Assembly: GCF_016918545.1 (NCBI RefSeq)
Contig: NZ_JAFFQC010000001.1
Coordinates: forward strand, 166,263-230,262
Direction: 5' to 3'
Length of the DNA stretch: 64,000 nt
Source of the DNA: Desulfobulbus alkaliphilus
GTDB lineage: Bacteria > Desulfobacterota > Desulfobulbia > Desulfobulbales > Desulfobulbaceae
In this document: positions 39,937-48,829 of the stretch, piece by piece
How the letters are laid out: each line of letters opens with the position of its first letter
Position numbering within the stretch: the first letter of the stretch is position 1
The notes under the pieces: model-generated
The model's input: the letters and a program-made list of their open reading frames with translations, nothing else
Databases searched by the model: none
Told to the model about the DNA's origin: nothing
Program-made: the position numbers and the translations under genes

Positions 39937-39990
39937 CGCGTAAGCGATCCCAGACACCACATTTTTGCACGGACTCGGCTGCCCGCATAG
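39937..39990 (+). repeat. Hairpin repeat R3, left half
   Basis: GTAAGCGATCCCAGACACCA continuing to TTTTTGCACGG and GGCTGCCCGCATAG resembles the left arm of the R3 copies at 45177 and 58065. It ends where the phosphoketolase remnant begins. Confidence 0.5.
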
Positions 39991-40119
39991 GGCTCACCTA
40001 TGGCCGCACCAACCATAAAAACCTGCACGTGCCCGGCTTCAAAGAGGAAGAGTCCACCGCGATGCCGTTCGACATGGTGGTGATTAACGATCTGCTTTTA
40101 ATCGAATGTAATATGTGAT
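39985..40119 (+). pseudogene. Phosphoketolase C-terminal remnant
   Basis: The frame reads [20 protein letters not shown], then [14 protein letters not shown]. This corresponds to the C-terminal domain of xylulose-5-P/fructose-6-P phosphoketolase, which typically reads LTYRRTNHANLHVRGYKEEG and TPFDMxVLN. Only about 40 residues remain. It is interrupted at its 3' side by an IS1182-type insertion at 40117. Confidence 0.75.
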
Positions 40120-42003
40120 GGACTCGTAAAAAGTCAAACCGCCAAATCCCTTCGAAGGGAAGATGTCGGTTGATAGTTTTTGCTCAGGCGAGCTCTTGTT
40201 GAGAGCCATTCTCGAATGAGCTCTTTGAAATGTGCCTGGAGCACTAAAAGAAGGAAAACAAGGCTGAAACAGGGTGTCATGGGGCTGTTTTTCTCGCCCC
40301 AGTGCCTACCGGCCCGCAATATGTTCAAACCGATGGCTTTCATGAAGGCGGCAAACCGCACTGCTTTGATGCCTCGGACTCGGAGATGTTTGACACCAGT
40401 GCGCCGATCGAATTCCGACATGGTCGCCTCGACTCCGGCCCGGTACCGGTACTTCTCCCTGAACGTCGGGCTTGCTTCTTCCTGGCGTCGGCGGGCCAGG
40501 CGGATATCCTTGTCGGTGTACCGGTAGTACCAGCCCTTTTTTCCCGTGGAGACGGGGCACTGATCAACCGAGGGACAGTCCTGGCAGGCAGCGATGGGGA
40601 AGACTACACTGTAGCCGGATTTTGCTTTCTTGACCGTGTCTGGTGTCGTGCCTTGCGGGCAGGCGAGAACCTTGCCCTGATCGTCCAGGGTGAATTCGGC
40701 CAGATGGAATTTCTTCTGATTGCCCGGCATCACCGGGGAGATGACCGCCACTTGATACTCTTGCCGGGCCGTTTCACAATTGCTGTCGCTGCCGTAGATG
40801 GAATCGACCAGCAGTTGCTGGGGCAGCATCTCCTTCTGCTCGAGTTGGTTCAGGGTGGGCAGGAGGGCGTTGGCATCATGCTGATCCGCTGATTCCACCT
40901 CGACATGCGTGATCAGGGAGGGGCCTCGCTCATCGGTGGTGGTGTAGTTTTCCACCACCTGCACCTGATACCCTTGGCCTTTATGACTGCTGTAGCCGGC
41001 ATCTGGATCGGACGGGTTTTGCAGTGAATCGGAGGGCACGTCCTTGTTCGGCCGGGCCACGGCTTTCGTACCGGAATCGGCGGTGGCGTCTTCCTCGATG
41101 ACGCATTGCTCGCTGAATAACCGGCTGAGCAGCTTGAAGCTCTGCATGGCGCGGACCTCGTCCACGGTTGCGAAACGCTCGATCAGGAGCAGGACATCGG
41201 CAGCCAACTGATCAAGGGTGCGGCTGGACTCGGTGGGCTTGACCATGGCAAACACAGACGCCTGCGATGTACTCAGATACCGTTGGATCAATTCCGTGTC
41301 GAGTTGATCAAAAAGCTCCCGGTGGTGTCGTTTCAGGTTGACCAGGAACTTCTTGATCGTTTTGGTGAACAATCCGATGCGGCCCAGATTGCGCATATTG
41401 GATTTGACATGCACGGAATCCATGCGCTGCTTGCTCATATCGGCTTTGAGTAACTTGGCCAGGATGCTCAAAGATGTGTCAAATATCTCGGCATAGCTTA
41501 CGTCGGATGCCAGGTGGTCGCGCATGGTCCAGAGCGTCTTGTGGCTGATGTACGCGGCTGTGTCGGAGCCCGATGTGATGTTGAGGGCATAGTGCCATTG
41601 GATATTGAAGCAGAACTGCTCAACGGCCTCCTGGTCGGTACAATCATGCATTTGCTGGAGGATCATCAACCCCATCATGGCATGCAGTTCCTTGGTAGGC
41701 CGGCCATTGTAGTCATGATAATGTTGGCGCAGGGACTCCACCGGGAGTTCTGGCAAGATGTGCTGCTGAAAAAGACCTGCCCAGGAGTTGTCCAGGAGGG
41801 CGCGGCGCTTGGGTCCTAAATGGCCCCATGGATCGAGGATGTTGAGCTGTTTGTGATTTTTCACGTGAAACATTATTTCGCCTCGCATTTATCTGATTTT
41901 ACGCAAATATATTAACCAGATGCGAGAAATTTGACAAGAGAAAAATGTGCGACAATCTTGGAAAGTTAACCATTTAAATAAAAATACTTTTTACGAATCC
42001 ATC
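40117..42003 (-). mobile_element. IS1182-type insertion sequence, complete
   Basis: The element of 1,887 bp has terminal inverted repeats reading GATGGACTCGTAAAAAGT at the left and GATGGATTCGTAAAAAGT on the other strand at the right. The 6-bp sequence ATATGT flanks it directly on both sides (40111-40116 and 42004-42009), consistent with a target-site duplication. It carries one transposase gene and has inserted into or next to a phosphoketolase remnant. Confidence 0.85.
40134..41873 (-). CDS. IS1182-family transposase
   Basis: This protein of about 579 residues is a DDE-type transposase of the IS1182 family. N-terminal features are GRPTKELHAMMGLMILQQMH and EEFCFNIQWHYAL-like sequence (here EQFCFNIQWHYALN). 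The catalytic core includes HVEVESADQHDANALLPTL, LLVDSIYGSDSN with the second acidic residue, and YRAGVEATMSEFDRRTGVKH near residue 480 with the final Glu. A Cys-rich CQDCPSVDQCP lies between them, typical of the family. The likely start is the ATG at 41873 (MFHVKNHKQL). It appears intact and able to act on the flanking inverted repeats. Confidence 0.9.
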   Translation of the reverse strand: MFHVKNHKQLNILDPWGHLGPKRRALLDNSWAGLFQQHILPELPVESLRQHYHDYNGRPTKELHAMMGLMILQQMHDCTDQEAVEQFCFNIQWHYALNITSGSDTAAYISHKTLWTMRDHLASDVSYAEIFDTSLSILAKLLKADMSKQRMDSVHVKSNMRNLGRIGLFTKTIKKFLVNLKRHHRELFDQLDTELIQRYLSTSQASVFAMVKPTESSRTLDQLAADVLLLIERFATVDEVRAMQSFKLLSRLFSEQCVIEEDATADSGTKAVARPNKDVPSDSLQNPSDPDAGYSSHKGQGYQVQVVENYTTTDERGPSLITHVEVESADQHDANALLPTLNQLEQKEMLPQQLLVDSIYGSDSNCETARQEYQVAVISPVMPGNQKKFHLAEFTLDDQGKVLACPQGTTPDTVKKAKSGYSVVFPIAACQDCPSVDQCPVSTGKKGWYYRYTDKDIRLARRRQEEASPTFREKYRYRAGVEATMSEFDRRTGVKHLRVRGIKAVRFAAFMKAIGLNILRAGRHWGEKNSPMTPCFSLVFLLLVLQAHFKELIREWLSTRARLSKNYQPTSSLRRDLAV

Positions 42004-42067
42004 ATATGTGGCGCGGGGATTTGAGGCCGAATTTGCCGGCCAAATCGCCACCCAATTATATAGCCAG

Positions 42068-42688
42068 TCATCCCAGGTTCTCTGCAGCAAAATCCCAATT
42101 AATCAGTGAGTTCAGTACTGCCTTGACATAATCCAGCCGCCGGTTCTGATAATCCAGGTAATAGGCGTGTTCCCACACGTCGATGGTCAATAAGGGTTTC
42201 ATACCGCTGGTTATCGGTACATCCGCATTACCGGTCCTGATCACCTGGAGTTTGTCGCCATTCAGCACAAGCCACGCCCATCCGCTACCGAACTGGGCCA
42301 TTGCCATCGTCGCCAACTCTTCCTTGCAGGCATCCAGAGAACCGAAGGACGCCTCAATGTTGCGTTTCAACGCTTCCGGTGGTGCACCGCCACCCTCCGG
42401 CCTGAGACTTTGCCAGAAAAACGTGTGGTTCCACGTTTGGGCGGCATTGTTGAAAATCTTGGTGTGCTCGGCCTTGCCGACTGCCTTGGTAATAATTTTC
42501 TCCAGCCGCATGTCCGCGAACTCCGTATCCGATATCTCCTTGTTCAGGTTGTCGACATAGCTCTGGTGATGTTTACCGTAGTGGAAGCTCAGCGTCTTTG
42601 CCGAGATTATTGGTTCCAGCGCGTTTTCAGCGTAAGGCAGAGGGGGCAGCTTATGCGGAAAGTTGCTTATAATTGTATCTTTACTCAT
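42068..42688 (-). CDS. sodB: Fe-type superoxide dismutase, copy 1
   Basis: This 206-residue enzyme has the Fe/Mn superoxide dismutase metal ligands: [17 protein letters not shown] (His), WNHTFFWQ (His) and the signature [15 protein letters not shown] (Asp and His). The HHQSYV and FFWQSL patterns are typical of Fe-type enzymes. It is identical in sequence to the copy at 47338-47958; the identity covers about 655 bp including the upstream 30 bp. A cytoplasmic protein is expected since no leader is present. The start at 42688 is preceded by GGAGAAGCC. It detoxifies superoxide during oxygen exposure. Confidence 0.93.
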   Translation of the reverse strand: MSKDTIISNFPHKLPPLPYAENALEPIISAKTLSFHYGKHHQSYVDNLNKEISDTEFADMRLEKIITKAVGKAEHTKIFNNAAQTWNHTFFWQSLRPEGGGAPPEALKRNIEASFGSLDACKEELATMAMAQFGSGWAWLVLNGDKLQVIRTGNADVPITSGMKPLLTIDVWEHAYYLDYQNRRLDYVKAVLNSLINWDFAAENLG

Positions 42689-42721
42689 GGCTTCTCCTTT
42701 TTTTCCTTGGTGACGTGAAAG

Positions 42722-43450
42722 TGAAGGGGGTTGCCTTTGGCGAGGCCGCGACTGCCCGCGTAGAAGGGCTATATGGGGCAGCCACGTCTGCATAAATCTG
42801 GGTCACGTGTAATCGCTTACAATATTCAGGCCCGTTATAAACCGCACAGGCTCAAACCCCGTGATTGGTTACCGACAGCATGCTGATCCACCCATGAAAT
42901 GCTGGTAACCGGTTCAGTTTCCAGGTCACGCAACCCTCACTTGCACCTGGTGAACGTTTACCAAAAAACCACATATTAACAAGGTCGTTAATCATCAAAC
43001 ACGTTTTTGACCCTAGTTCAAAGAAAATGCTGAATTTCCGACCATAGTGCTAATTGACCCAGGAAATGGCGGGAACAATGTTCGGCAATTAACGCACTCT
43101 TTAATAACGGTTTCAGGTGCCGGGTCATGCAGCTCGATGAATGCCTGCTCTGGGTGGACACTAACAAACAAAACTAAGACTGTAACAGCGCAACGATATC
43201 GTTGTGTTGCTACAGGCTTCGAATGCTGATTTATTATAAAAATTTATTTAAATATCTGGTTTTTTTAAAAAAATTATTTTACGGGTCACCAGTTATTCAG
43301 GCTCAAAAATTGCTAATTATTAAATCAACAGGCAGAAAAATCTTGTTTCTGGATGGACACGAGGTTGAACAGACGTATGAACCGCTCCGTGAGAATTTTT
43401 CCGACAACCACTACGGGGCGAGGTTATAAAAACAACCACATAGGCGAGAC
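42722..43450. other. Repeat-rich gene-free region upstream of sodB copy 1
   Basis: The region 42745-42835 carries the right part of hairpin repeat R3. 42830-42873 carries an R4-like sequence ending GTGATTGGTTACC. 42877-42961 is a direct repeat of 48121-48206 (AGCATGCT...ATGCTGGTAA, then GGTTCAG and ACGTTTA). From 42962 to 43450 the DNA becomes AT-rich and holds no supported gene; a short ORF at 43202 lacks a recognisable family. Confidence 0.5.
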
Positions 43451-44588
43451 GTGAATAATTTAAACTATTACGAGAGGAGCGAGCATCAATCCATAGGCTT
43501 CAGGCAAAGGCGACCCGACTTTGCTGAAGTTTCTTTCAACATCCTTGGCTCGATTCGTCACCCTCTTTTAGTTCTTGATTATGAATTGGATGTCGTTAAA
43601 GCCAATCGACACTATTATATGCATTTTTTTAGTGAACCAGCTCAGACCGAGGGGAGATCACTTTTTGATCTTGGAGATCGCTCATGAAATATTCAGAAAT
43701 TGAAAAAAATGCTCAAAGATGTCCTTCTTGAAAATACGGTGATTAATGACTTTGTCGTCGAACAGGACTTCGAGTTTATGGGACGAAGAGTTATGCATCT
43801 CAATGCCAGCCGGATTTTACATAGAAAATCGTCAGTATCGCAACTTATCCTTTTGTCCATTGAAGATGTTACGGACAGGGAATTGCATAAAAGAAATCTT
43901 GAAGACATCGTTAAAAAACGAACAGTTGAGTGTTTTACCGCACAGGAAGAGGCGGATAAGAGGCGACAGGCAGCTGAAGACTCTCTTGCAGAGATACAGC
44001 TCATCAAGGAACAGTTGGAAGTGGAAAGAGCATATCTCCCGGAAGAGATTACCCTCGATAACAACCAAAGTCGATACACGAATTATTGCCGCTACAAACC
44101 GTAACCTGGAAGAGGAAGTGCGGAAGGGAAATTTTCGGGAAGATCTCTGGTACCGGTTAAACATTTTCCCGATCACTGTACCGCCGCTCCGAGATCGTCA
44201 GGACGACATACCGATTCTGGTTGAGTATTATGTGAGAAATATTGCCAAAAGAACTGGAAAAATTATTGATATCATCCCAGCCGGGGTCATGAATGAATTG
44301 CAGCAGTATCATTGGCCCGGCAATATTCGGGAACTGGAAAACGTTTTGGAACGTGCGGTGATCAACTCATCAGGTCCAAAACTGCGCCTTGCGGATGACC
44401 TCAAAAAACCATCAAAGGGTTTATGCACAATTCCCAAAACTTTGGCCGCGGTTGAGCGAGACTATATTTTTCAAGTGCTTGAGCAGACCAAATGGAAAAT
44501 CAGCGGAAAAAACAGCGCGGCTGAAATCCTCGGTCTTGACCGCAGCACCCTACGTGGCCGAATGAAGAAACTCAATATTCGGAAATAG
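43451..44588 (+). pseudogene. Broken PAS / sigma-54 activator gene
   Basis: Three reading segments form one degraded gene. The first (43451-43687) is a PAS-like sensor start, PLLVLDYELDVVKANRHYYM, which ends at a TGA where Trp is expected (DRSxNIQKLKK). The second (43700-44104) continues the PAS domain and coiled coil (RTVECFTAQEEADKRRQAAE). The third, in another frame, joins directly into RIIAATNRNLEEEVRKGNFR and ends with a Fis-type DNA-binding domain (AAEILGLDRSTLRGRMKKLN). The Walker A, GAFTGA and Walker B blocks of the AAA+ domain, about 200 residues, are deleted. It cannot make a working enhancer-binding protein. Confidence 0.75.
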
Positions 44589-44672
44589 TAATGTGATCAA
44601 TCTATCAGCTTTTAGAACTTTCGGAACTTGCATGGGGCAAGGTTCGATATTCAACAAACGTGGAGGAAAAAA

Positions 44673-45053
44673 ATGAAAAGATTAATGGTAATGCTGTCCA
44701 TGGTCGCGGTTGTTCTCTTTGCCACTCAGGCTTTTACCGCGGAAAAAGACAAAGAGGCTATTACTAAAAATGTAGATGAAGTTGTTGCTGCTATTAATGG
44801 TGGCAAGGGAGCTGCAAGCTTTGCCCCCGATGCGTACACTCCCTATGTGTTTATCATGGAAGCAGATGGGCTCCTCATAGTGCATCCAACATTGGCCGAG
44901 AAGGATCTGAAAGTCGAAGGTATGCCAATCTATGAGGCAATAATGGCTGCAACTGAACAAGGAGAATGGGTAAAATACGATTGGAAAGGAAGTGAGAAAA
45001 ATACCTACATCAAGAGGACAGATAACAACCTTGTTGTAGGTAGCGGATATTAA
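44673..45053 (+). CDS. Exported Cache-domain protein
   Basis: This protein of about 126 residues has a signal peptide (MKRLMVMLSMVAVVLFATQA). The mature part resembles a single Cache sensor domain: INGGKGAASFAPDAYTPYVF, then IMEADGLLIVHPTLAEKDLK and EWVKYDWKGSEKNTYIKR. Soluble single-Cache proteins of this kind are common in Desulfobacterota and may bind small carboxylates or act as periplasmic partners of sensor kinases. The ATG follows GGAGGAAAA. It lies just after the broken sigma-54 activator gene and before a strong terminator, so it is expressed on its own. Confidence 0.82.
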   Translation: MKRLMVMLSMVAVVLFATQAFTAEKDKEAITKNVDEVVAAINGGKGAASFAPDAYTPYVFIMEADGLLIVHPTLAEKDLKVEGMPIYEAIMAATEQGEWVKYDWKGSEKNTYIKRTDNNLVVGSGY

Positions 45054-45082
45054 TTAATAAAACATATAGTCATTGTTTGATT

Positions 45083-45113
45083 GTAGGGATTCCCTGGGGA
45101 ATCCCTACTTTTT
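45083..45113 (+). terminator. Intrinsic terminator after the Cache-domain gene
   Basis: GTAGGGATTCC and GGAATCCCTAC form a perfect 11-bp stem with a CTGG loop, followed by five T. It begins 30 bp after the stop codon. Confidence 0.85.
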
Positions 45114-45176
45114 CTCGCGAAACCTTTCGCAACCGTTTTTTTCACTCCATCTGCGGTCGATCAGGCTGCCGTACAG

Positions 45177-45316
45177 AGGACCACTACCCCGTCAGCCGTG
45201 TAGGCGATCACGCAAACGTCACAGTCACCCCGGATTTGTGCGGACGCGGTTGCCCGCTATAATTCCACTATGCGGGCAACCGCGTCCGCACAAATCCGGG
45301 ACACCTTTGACCCCTT
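45177..45316. repeat. Hairpin repeat R3 with a perfect 29-bp palindrome
   Basis: Two 29-bp arms that are exact reverse complements (starting CCCGGATTTGTGCGGACG on the left) face each other across a 14-base centre near 45251. Around them are GTAGGCGATCACG at the left and GACACCTTTGACCCCTTACC at the right, which resemble the ends of the R3 copies at 42745 and 58065. The arms would make a very stable cruciform or RNA hairpin. Confidence 0.68.
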
Positions 45317-45322
45317 ACCATA

Positions 45323-45368
45323 CAGGAGCGTGGTAATCAGACAGGTATAAACTCTGTGATCGGTTACC
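45323..45368 (+). repeat. Short repeat R4, copy before the DUF2254 gene
   Basis: The stretch from CAGGAGCGTGGTAATCAGAC to CTCTGTGATCGGTTACC matches the copy at 47157-47202 at most positions. It lies 145 bp before the DUF2254 gene; nothing else is recognised in 45369-45512. Confidence 0.5.
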
Positions 45369-45512
45369 AACACGAAGCCGTGACCATCGAGAAACAGGCA
45401 CGGCAGGCACAGCCATTAAAGAACGGGAAGAATTTCCTGCCGGTTGCTTCCGCGGCACCTCTCTCAAAAAACATCCGGAGGAACCGATGTTCTAAAAAAG
45501 AGGTTAACGATC

Positions 45513-46856
45513 ATGCACAGAAAACTCCACCTTTGGTGGCAGGACAATCGTTCCAGTTTCTGGTTCCTCCCCGCCGTGATGGTCCTGGACGCCGTGGCGC
45601 TCGCTATCGTTTTGATCACCGTGGATGCGACCGTCGATCTGCCTGTCGTCGAGCGATGGCCGCTCCTCCTCGGAGCCAGTACGGACGGTGCCCGCAGCCT
45701 GCTCACGGCCGTTGCCGGCTCGATGATAACTGTGGCCGGGGTGGTATTCTCCATCACCCTTGTAGCCCTCTCTCTGGCCTCCAGTCAGTACACGTCACGG
45801 GTCATCCGTACCTTTATGAACGACCGCGTCACCCAGACAGTACTCGGCGTGTTTGTCGGTATCTTCGCCTACTGCCTGGTGGTACTGCGAACCATTCGCG
45901 AAGGAGACGAAGGGGCGTTCGTTCCAGAGCTGGCCATGCTGGCCGGGTTAATTCTTGCCTTTGTCGGCATCGCCTATCTGATCTATTTCATTCATCACAT
46001 CTCGGTGGCCATTCAGGCGTCAAGCGTTATTGCCGCAACCGCAAACGAGACCATTGCGGCCGTGGATAACCGTTTTGCCAAAGAACTAGGCGATAACGAC
46101 CGGGATGGCATCATCTGGACATCTCTTGCCGATCAGTTCTGGTCGGCGATCCCAGCCCACAAAACCGGTTACATCGAGGCTATCGACATGGAAGTTCTCC
46201 TGAGTGTAGCCCGAGGACACGGGATAATCCTGCGGATGGAACACGGCATCGGAGAGTTTATCATTGAGAGCGCACCGCTGCTCTCGGTGGCGGACACGAG
46301 GAGCATGGACGATGAAACGACGGCCGGGTTGAACGCGGCTTATAGCGTCAGCCAACAACGCACGGTGGCAACCGATGCCGCGTTCGGCATCCGGCAAATC
46401 GTGGACATCGCCTTGAAAGCGCTGTCACCCGGCATCAACGACACCACGACAGCAGTGATGTGCATCGATTACCTGACAGCAATCCTGGTCCGACTTGCGA
46501 CCCGTAGGTTTGCCCCTTCTCACTGTCTGGAGCAGGGAAAACTGCGCATAATTACCCGTGGCCCGAGTTTCGAAAGTCTGTTGGCCGACGCCTTTGACCA
46601 GATCCGGCAGAATGGTGTAGGTAACGTTGCCATTATGATGCGTTTGCTCGGCGCCCTGCATACCATCGCCGGTCAGACAGTCGATCCAGGCCGACGGCGG
46701 GCAGTAGGTGATCGAATGCTGTGGGTCGCTGAGTTGGCTGAACGTACTCTTGGATCCCCGTACGACCGGAAAAGATTTGAGCGCGAACTGGCGCGGGTAC
46801 GCGAAACGTTTAAAACGGTGACAAAACCGGTTGTTCATCGAACATCGGTTGAATAA
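45513..46856 (+). CDS. DUF2254 membrane protein
   Basis: This protein of about 447 residues begins with a membrane domain of about four helices (FWFLPAVMVLDAVALAIVLI, VAGSMITVAGVVFSITLVAL, VLGVFVGIFAYCLVVLRTI and ILAFVGIAYLIYFIHHISVA). A large soluble part follows. ASSQYTSRVIRTFMNDRVTQ after the second helix, and AAFGIRQIVDIALKALSPGI in the soluble part, are diagnostic of DUF2254. Function is unknown; the fold is often compared with mechanosensitive or ion-channel-like proteins. The start at 45513 (MHRKLHLWW) is preferred for the position of the first helix. It is flanked by repeats on both sides and has no operon partner. Confidence 0.85.
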   Translation: MHRKLHLWWQDNRSSFWFLPAVMVLDAVALAIVLITVDATVDLPVVERWPLLLGASTDGARSLLTAVAGSMITVAGVVFSITLVALSLASSQYTSRVIRTFMNDRVTQTVLGVFVGIFAYCLVVLRTIREGDEGAFVPELAMLAGLILAFVGIAYLIYFIHHISVAIQASSVIAATANETIAAVDNRFAKELGDNDRDGIIWTSLADQFWSAIPAHKTGYIEAIDMEVLLSVARGHGIILRMEHGIGEFIIESAPLLSVADTRSMDDETTAGLNAAYSVSQQRTVATDAAFGIRQIVDIALKALSPGINDTTTAVMCIDYLTAILVRLATRRFAPSHCLEQGKLRIITRGPSFESLLADAFDQIRQNGVGNVAIMMRLLGALHTIAGQTVDPGRRRAVGDRMLWVAELAERTLGSPYDRKRFERELARVRETFKTVTKPVVHRTSVE

Positions 46857-47025
46857 AGCCGCTACCCCGACAAATCTCTTCGAAAATGACGCCATCGATA
46901 TTATCGCCGTCTCGATCAGGGGCAACAGGCGGCCCCTGGTGAACATAGCCACCATGGCACTCGAGGAAGCCTATTACCACGACCAGAAAACCATCACCGC
47001 CGAGACCCTCTACAGCTCGGAATAG
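46831..47025 (+). pseudogene. Fragment resembling a transposon-associated AAA+ ATPase
   Basis: About 50 codons read NLFENDAIDIIAVSIRGNRR, then PLVNIATMALEEAYYHDQKT. The pattern of an Arg finger-like SxRGxxR followed by a helical lid resembles the C-terminal lid of ExeA/TniB-type AAA+ ATPases that accompany transposases. No P-loop is present upstream because the DUF2254 gene occupies that region. It is a remnant only; the identification is tentative. Confidence 0.4.
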
Positions 47026-47086
47026 TTCAACAAATCCGAGTGAAACAGCGGCGGTTGTTGGGGGGACTCCACCGCCACGGGACAAC

Positions 47087-47130
47087 TCGGTGCGGTAGAC
47101 TGCTGTCTACTTCTCTACAGGCGGCTGGAT
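47087..47130 (+). repeat. Repeat R5, copy 1
   Basis: The stretch from TCGGTGCGGTAGACTGCTGT to ACAGGCGGCTGGAT matches the reverse complement of the last bases of the window (63957-64000) with only two mismatches over 44 positions. Its last 14 bases (ACAGGCGGCTGGAT) are mirrored at 47203-47216. Confidence 0.65.
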
Positions 47131-47156
47131 TGCTCCAGCCTTAAGCGGTCACAGGA

Positions 47157-47202
47157 CAGGAGCGTAAGAAACCAGACAGTTGCAAACCCTGTGATCGGTT
47201 AC
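47157..47202 (+). repeat. Short repeat R4, second copy
   Basis: The stretch CAGGAGCGTAAGAAACCAGA to CCCTGTGATCGGTTAC matches the copy at 45323. It is enclosed by the inverted repeat 47117-47130/47203-47216. The rest of this gap (47217-47337) holds nothing recognised. Confidence 0.5.
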
Positions 47203-47337
47203 ATCCAGCCGCCTGTTTCTTTTACTCGTATCGGGGGTACTGGTATTTGAGATTATTATTGGTTTTGGGGATGAGAATCAACATTGCCACGGAACACCTT
47301 TATATCCGGTGGCTGGGTGATAGTAGGCAAGTTGCCA

Positions 47338-47958
47338 TCATCCCAGGTTCTCTGCAGCAAAATCCCAATTAATCAGTGAGTTCAGTACTGCCTTGACATA
47401 ATCCAGCCGCCGGTTCTGATAATCCAGGTAATAGGCGTGTTCCCACACGTCGATGGTCAATAAGGGTTTCATACCGCTGGTTATCGGTACATCCGCATTA
47501 CCGGTCCTGATCACCTGGAGTTTGTCGCCATTCAGCACAAGCCACGCCCATCCGCTACCGAACTGGGCCATTGCCATCGTCGCCAACTCTTCCTTGCAGG
47601 CATCCAGAGAACCGAAGGACGCCTCAATGTTGCGTTTCAACGCTTCCGGTGGTGCACCGCCACCCTCCGGCCTGAGACTTTGCCAGAAAAACGTGTGGTT
47701 CCACGTTTGGGCGGCATTGTTGAAAATCTTGGTGTGCTCGGCCTTGCCGACTGCCTTGGTAATAATTTTCTCCAGCCGCATGTCCGCGAACTCCGTATCC
47801 GATATCTCCTTGTTCAGGTTGTCGACATAGCTCTGGTGATGTTTACCGTAGTGGAAGCTCAGCGTCTTTGCCGAGATTATTGGTTCCAGCGCGTTTTCAG
47901 CGTAAGGCAGAGGGGGCAGCTTATGCGGAAAGTTGCTTATAATTGTATCTTTACTCAT
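47338..47958 (-). CDS. sodB: Fe-type superoxide dismutase, copy 2
   Basis: This 206-residue protein and its gene appear identical to copy 1 at 42068-42688, including the stop region and about 30 bp upstream of the start. All metal ligands are intact ([30 protein letters not shown]). The flanking DNA differs between the two copies beyond the shared block except for an 85-bp direct repeat further upstream. The complete identity points to a recent duplication or ongoing gene conversion. Two doses of SOD could raise oxygen tolerance. Confidence 0.93.
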   Translation of the reverse strand: MSKDTIISNFPHKLPPLPYAENALEPIISAKTLSFHYGKHHQSYVDNLNKEISDTEFADMRLEKIITKAVGKAEHTKIFNNAAQTWNHTFFWQSLRPEGGGAPPEALKRNIEASFGSLDACKEELATMAMAQFGSGWAWLVLNGDKLQVIRTGNADVPITSGMKPLLTIDVWEHAYYLDYQNRRLDYVKAVLNSLINWDFAAENLG

Positions 47959-48120
47959 GGCTTCTCCTTTTTTTCCTTGGTGACGTGAAAGCGAGAGGGT
48001 TGCCTTTGGCGGGGCCGCAGCATGCAAGATAGCAGGAAGTCTCCTGAAAGCTGGTAACCGTTCATAAACACACCATCTGCGGAAGATCAGGCTGCCGCGC
48101 AAAGGATCATTATAGCCCAA

Positions 48121-48206
48121 CAGCATGCTTATCCACATTTGAAATGCTGGTAAACGGTTCAGTTTTCAGGTAATGCGGCCTTTTTCTTGCGTCCGGTAAA
48201 CGTTTA
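48121..48206. repeat. Direct repeat upstream of sodB copy 2
   Basis: The stretch from CAGCATGCTTATCCACATTT to CGGTAAACGTTTA matches 42877-42961 upstream of copy 1 in the same orientation, with a handful of differences. Between it and the sodB gene the two loci carry different sequences (47988-48120 here), so this repeat marks an outer limit of the duplicated block. Confidence 0.6.
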
Positions 48207-48209
48207 TTG

Positions 48210-48521
48210 TCATTTTAGTTGTATGCTGTTTTCAACCGATTTAACCCCCTCAACACCACGTGCAAGCTCTACCGCTTTATTGATTTCGGCCTGGGAATTG
48301 ACAAAACCGCTCAGTTGCACAATACCCTTGAAGGTTTCAACCTTGATCTCTCTAGATTTCAGGGAATCATCTCCGAAGATTGCCGCCTTGACTTTGGTGG
48401 TGATAACCGTGTCATCAATAGACTCACCAAATCCCGCTTGCTTTTCTGTCGATGCGCATCCCAGGAAAAGTGCCATCAGGGTAATTAAAAAAAATGCGGT
48501 GAAAAAATTTGTTCGTGTCAT
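48210..48521 (-). CDS. BON-domain lipoprotein
   Basis: This 103-residue protein has a lipoprotein signal peptide with the lipobox LFLGCAS. A BON domain follows: DDTVITTKVKAAIFGDDSLK, then SREIKVETFKGIVQLSGFVN and EINKAVELARGVEGVKSVEN. It is related to OsmY and similar envelope-stress proteins that bind phospholipid membranes. It would sit on the periplasmic face of the inner or outer membrane. It is transcribed alone. A link with the neighbouring cyclic glucan synthase in osmotic stress is plausible but not shown. Confidence 0.88.
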   Translation of the reverse strand: MTRTNFFTAFFLITLMALFLGCASTEKQAGFGESIDDTVITTKVKAAIFGDDSLKSREIKVETFKGIVQLSGFVNSQAEINKAVELARGVEGVKSVENSIQLK

Positions 48522-48829
48522 GATTCTGTTCCTCCAAATGATGAATAAAACTGCGATCCCCGATGCTGAGTACAGCGGGGGGGTGAGGGTTGTGAGACCA
48601 TTCTCAACACCCCTTGTTAGTGCCCATCCGTAAACGGATCTATTCTTCTGACCTTTTGTTGCGCCGTAAAAATTAATCCAGGGAATATTAGATAGATGCC
48701 TGCGGTTAAATTCGCCGCTGCGTCCCTATTCAGCACAATATATCTCGTTTCCGGATGGACACTTATTAGTTGCCGAAACCTTCTTACATTCGTTGAACGT
48801 CCACGTGTTGGTCATATCTGTCATCCCGG
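48522..48829. other. Gene-free region between the BON lipoprotein and the glucan synthase
   Basis: About 308 bp hold no supported gene. An imperfect hairpin is formed by GGGGTGAGGGTTGTGAG and CTCAACACCCC near 48576-48613. No MITE-like repeat is present. The BON gene promoter should lie in the right-hand part next to 48522. Confidence 0.5.

Noticed and set aside
43202..43429. 75-codon open frame on the plus strand
   Set aside because: AT-rich, no ribosome binding site, no recognisable family; probably chance.
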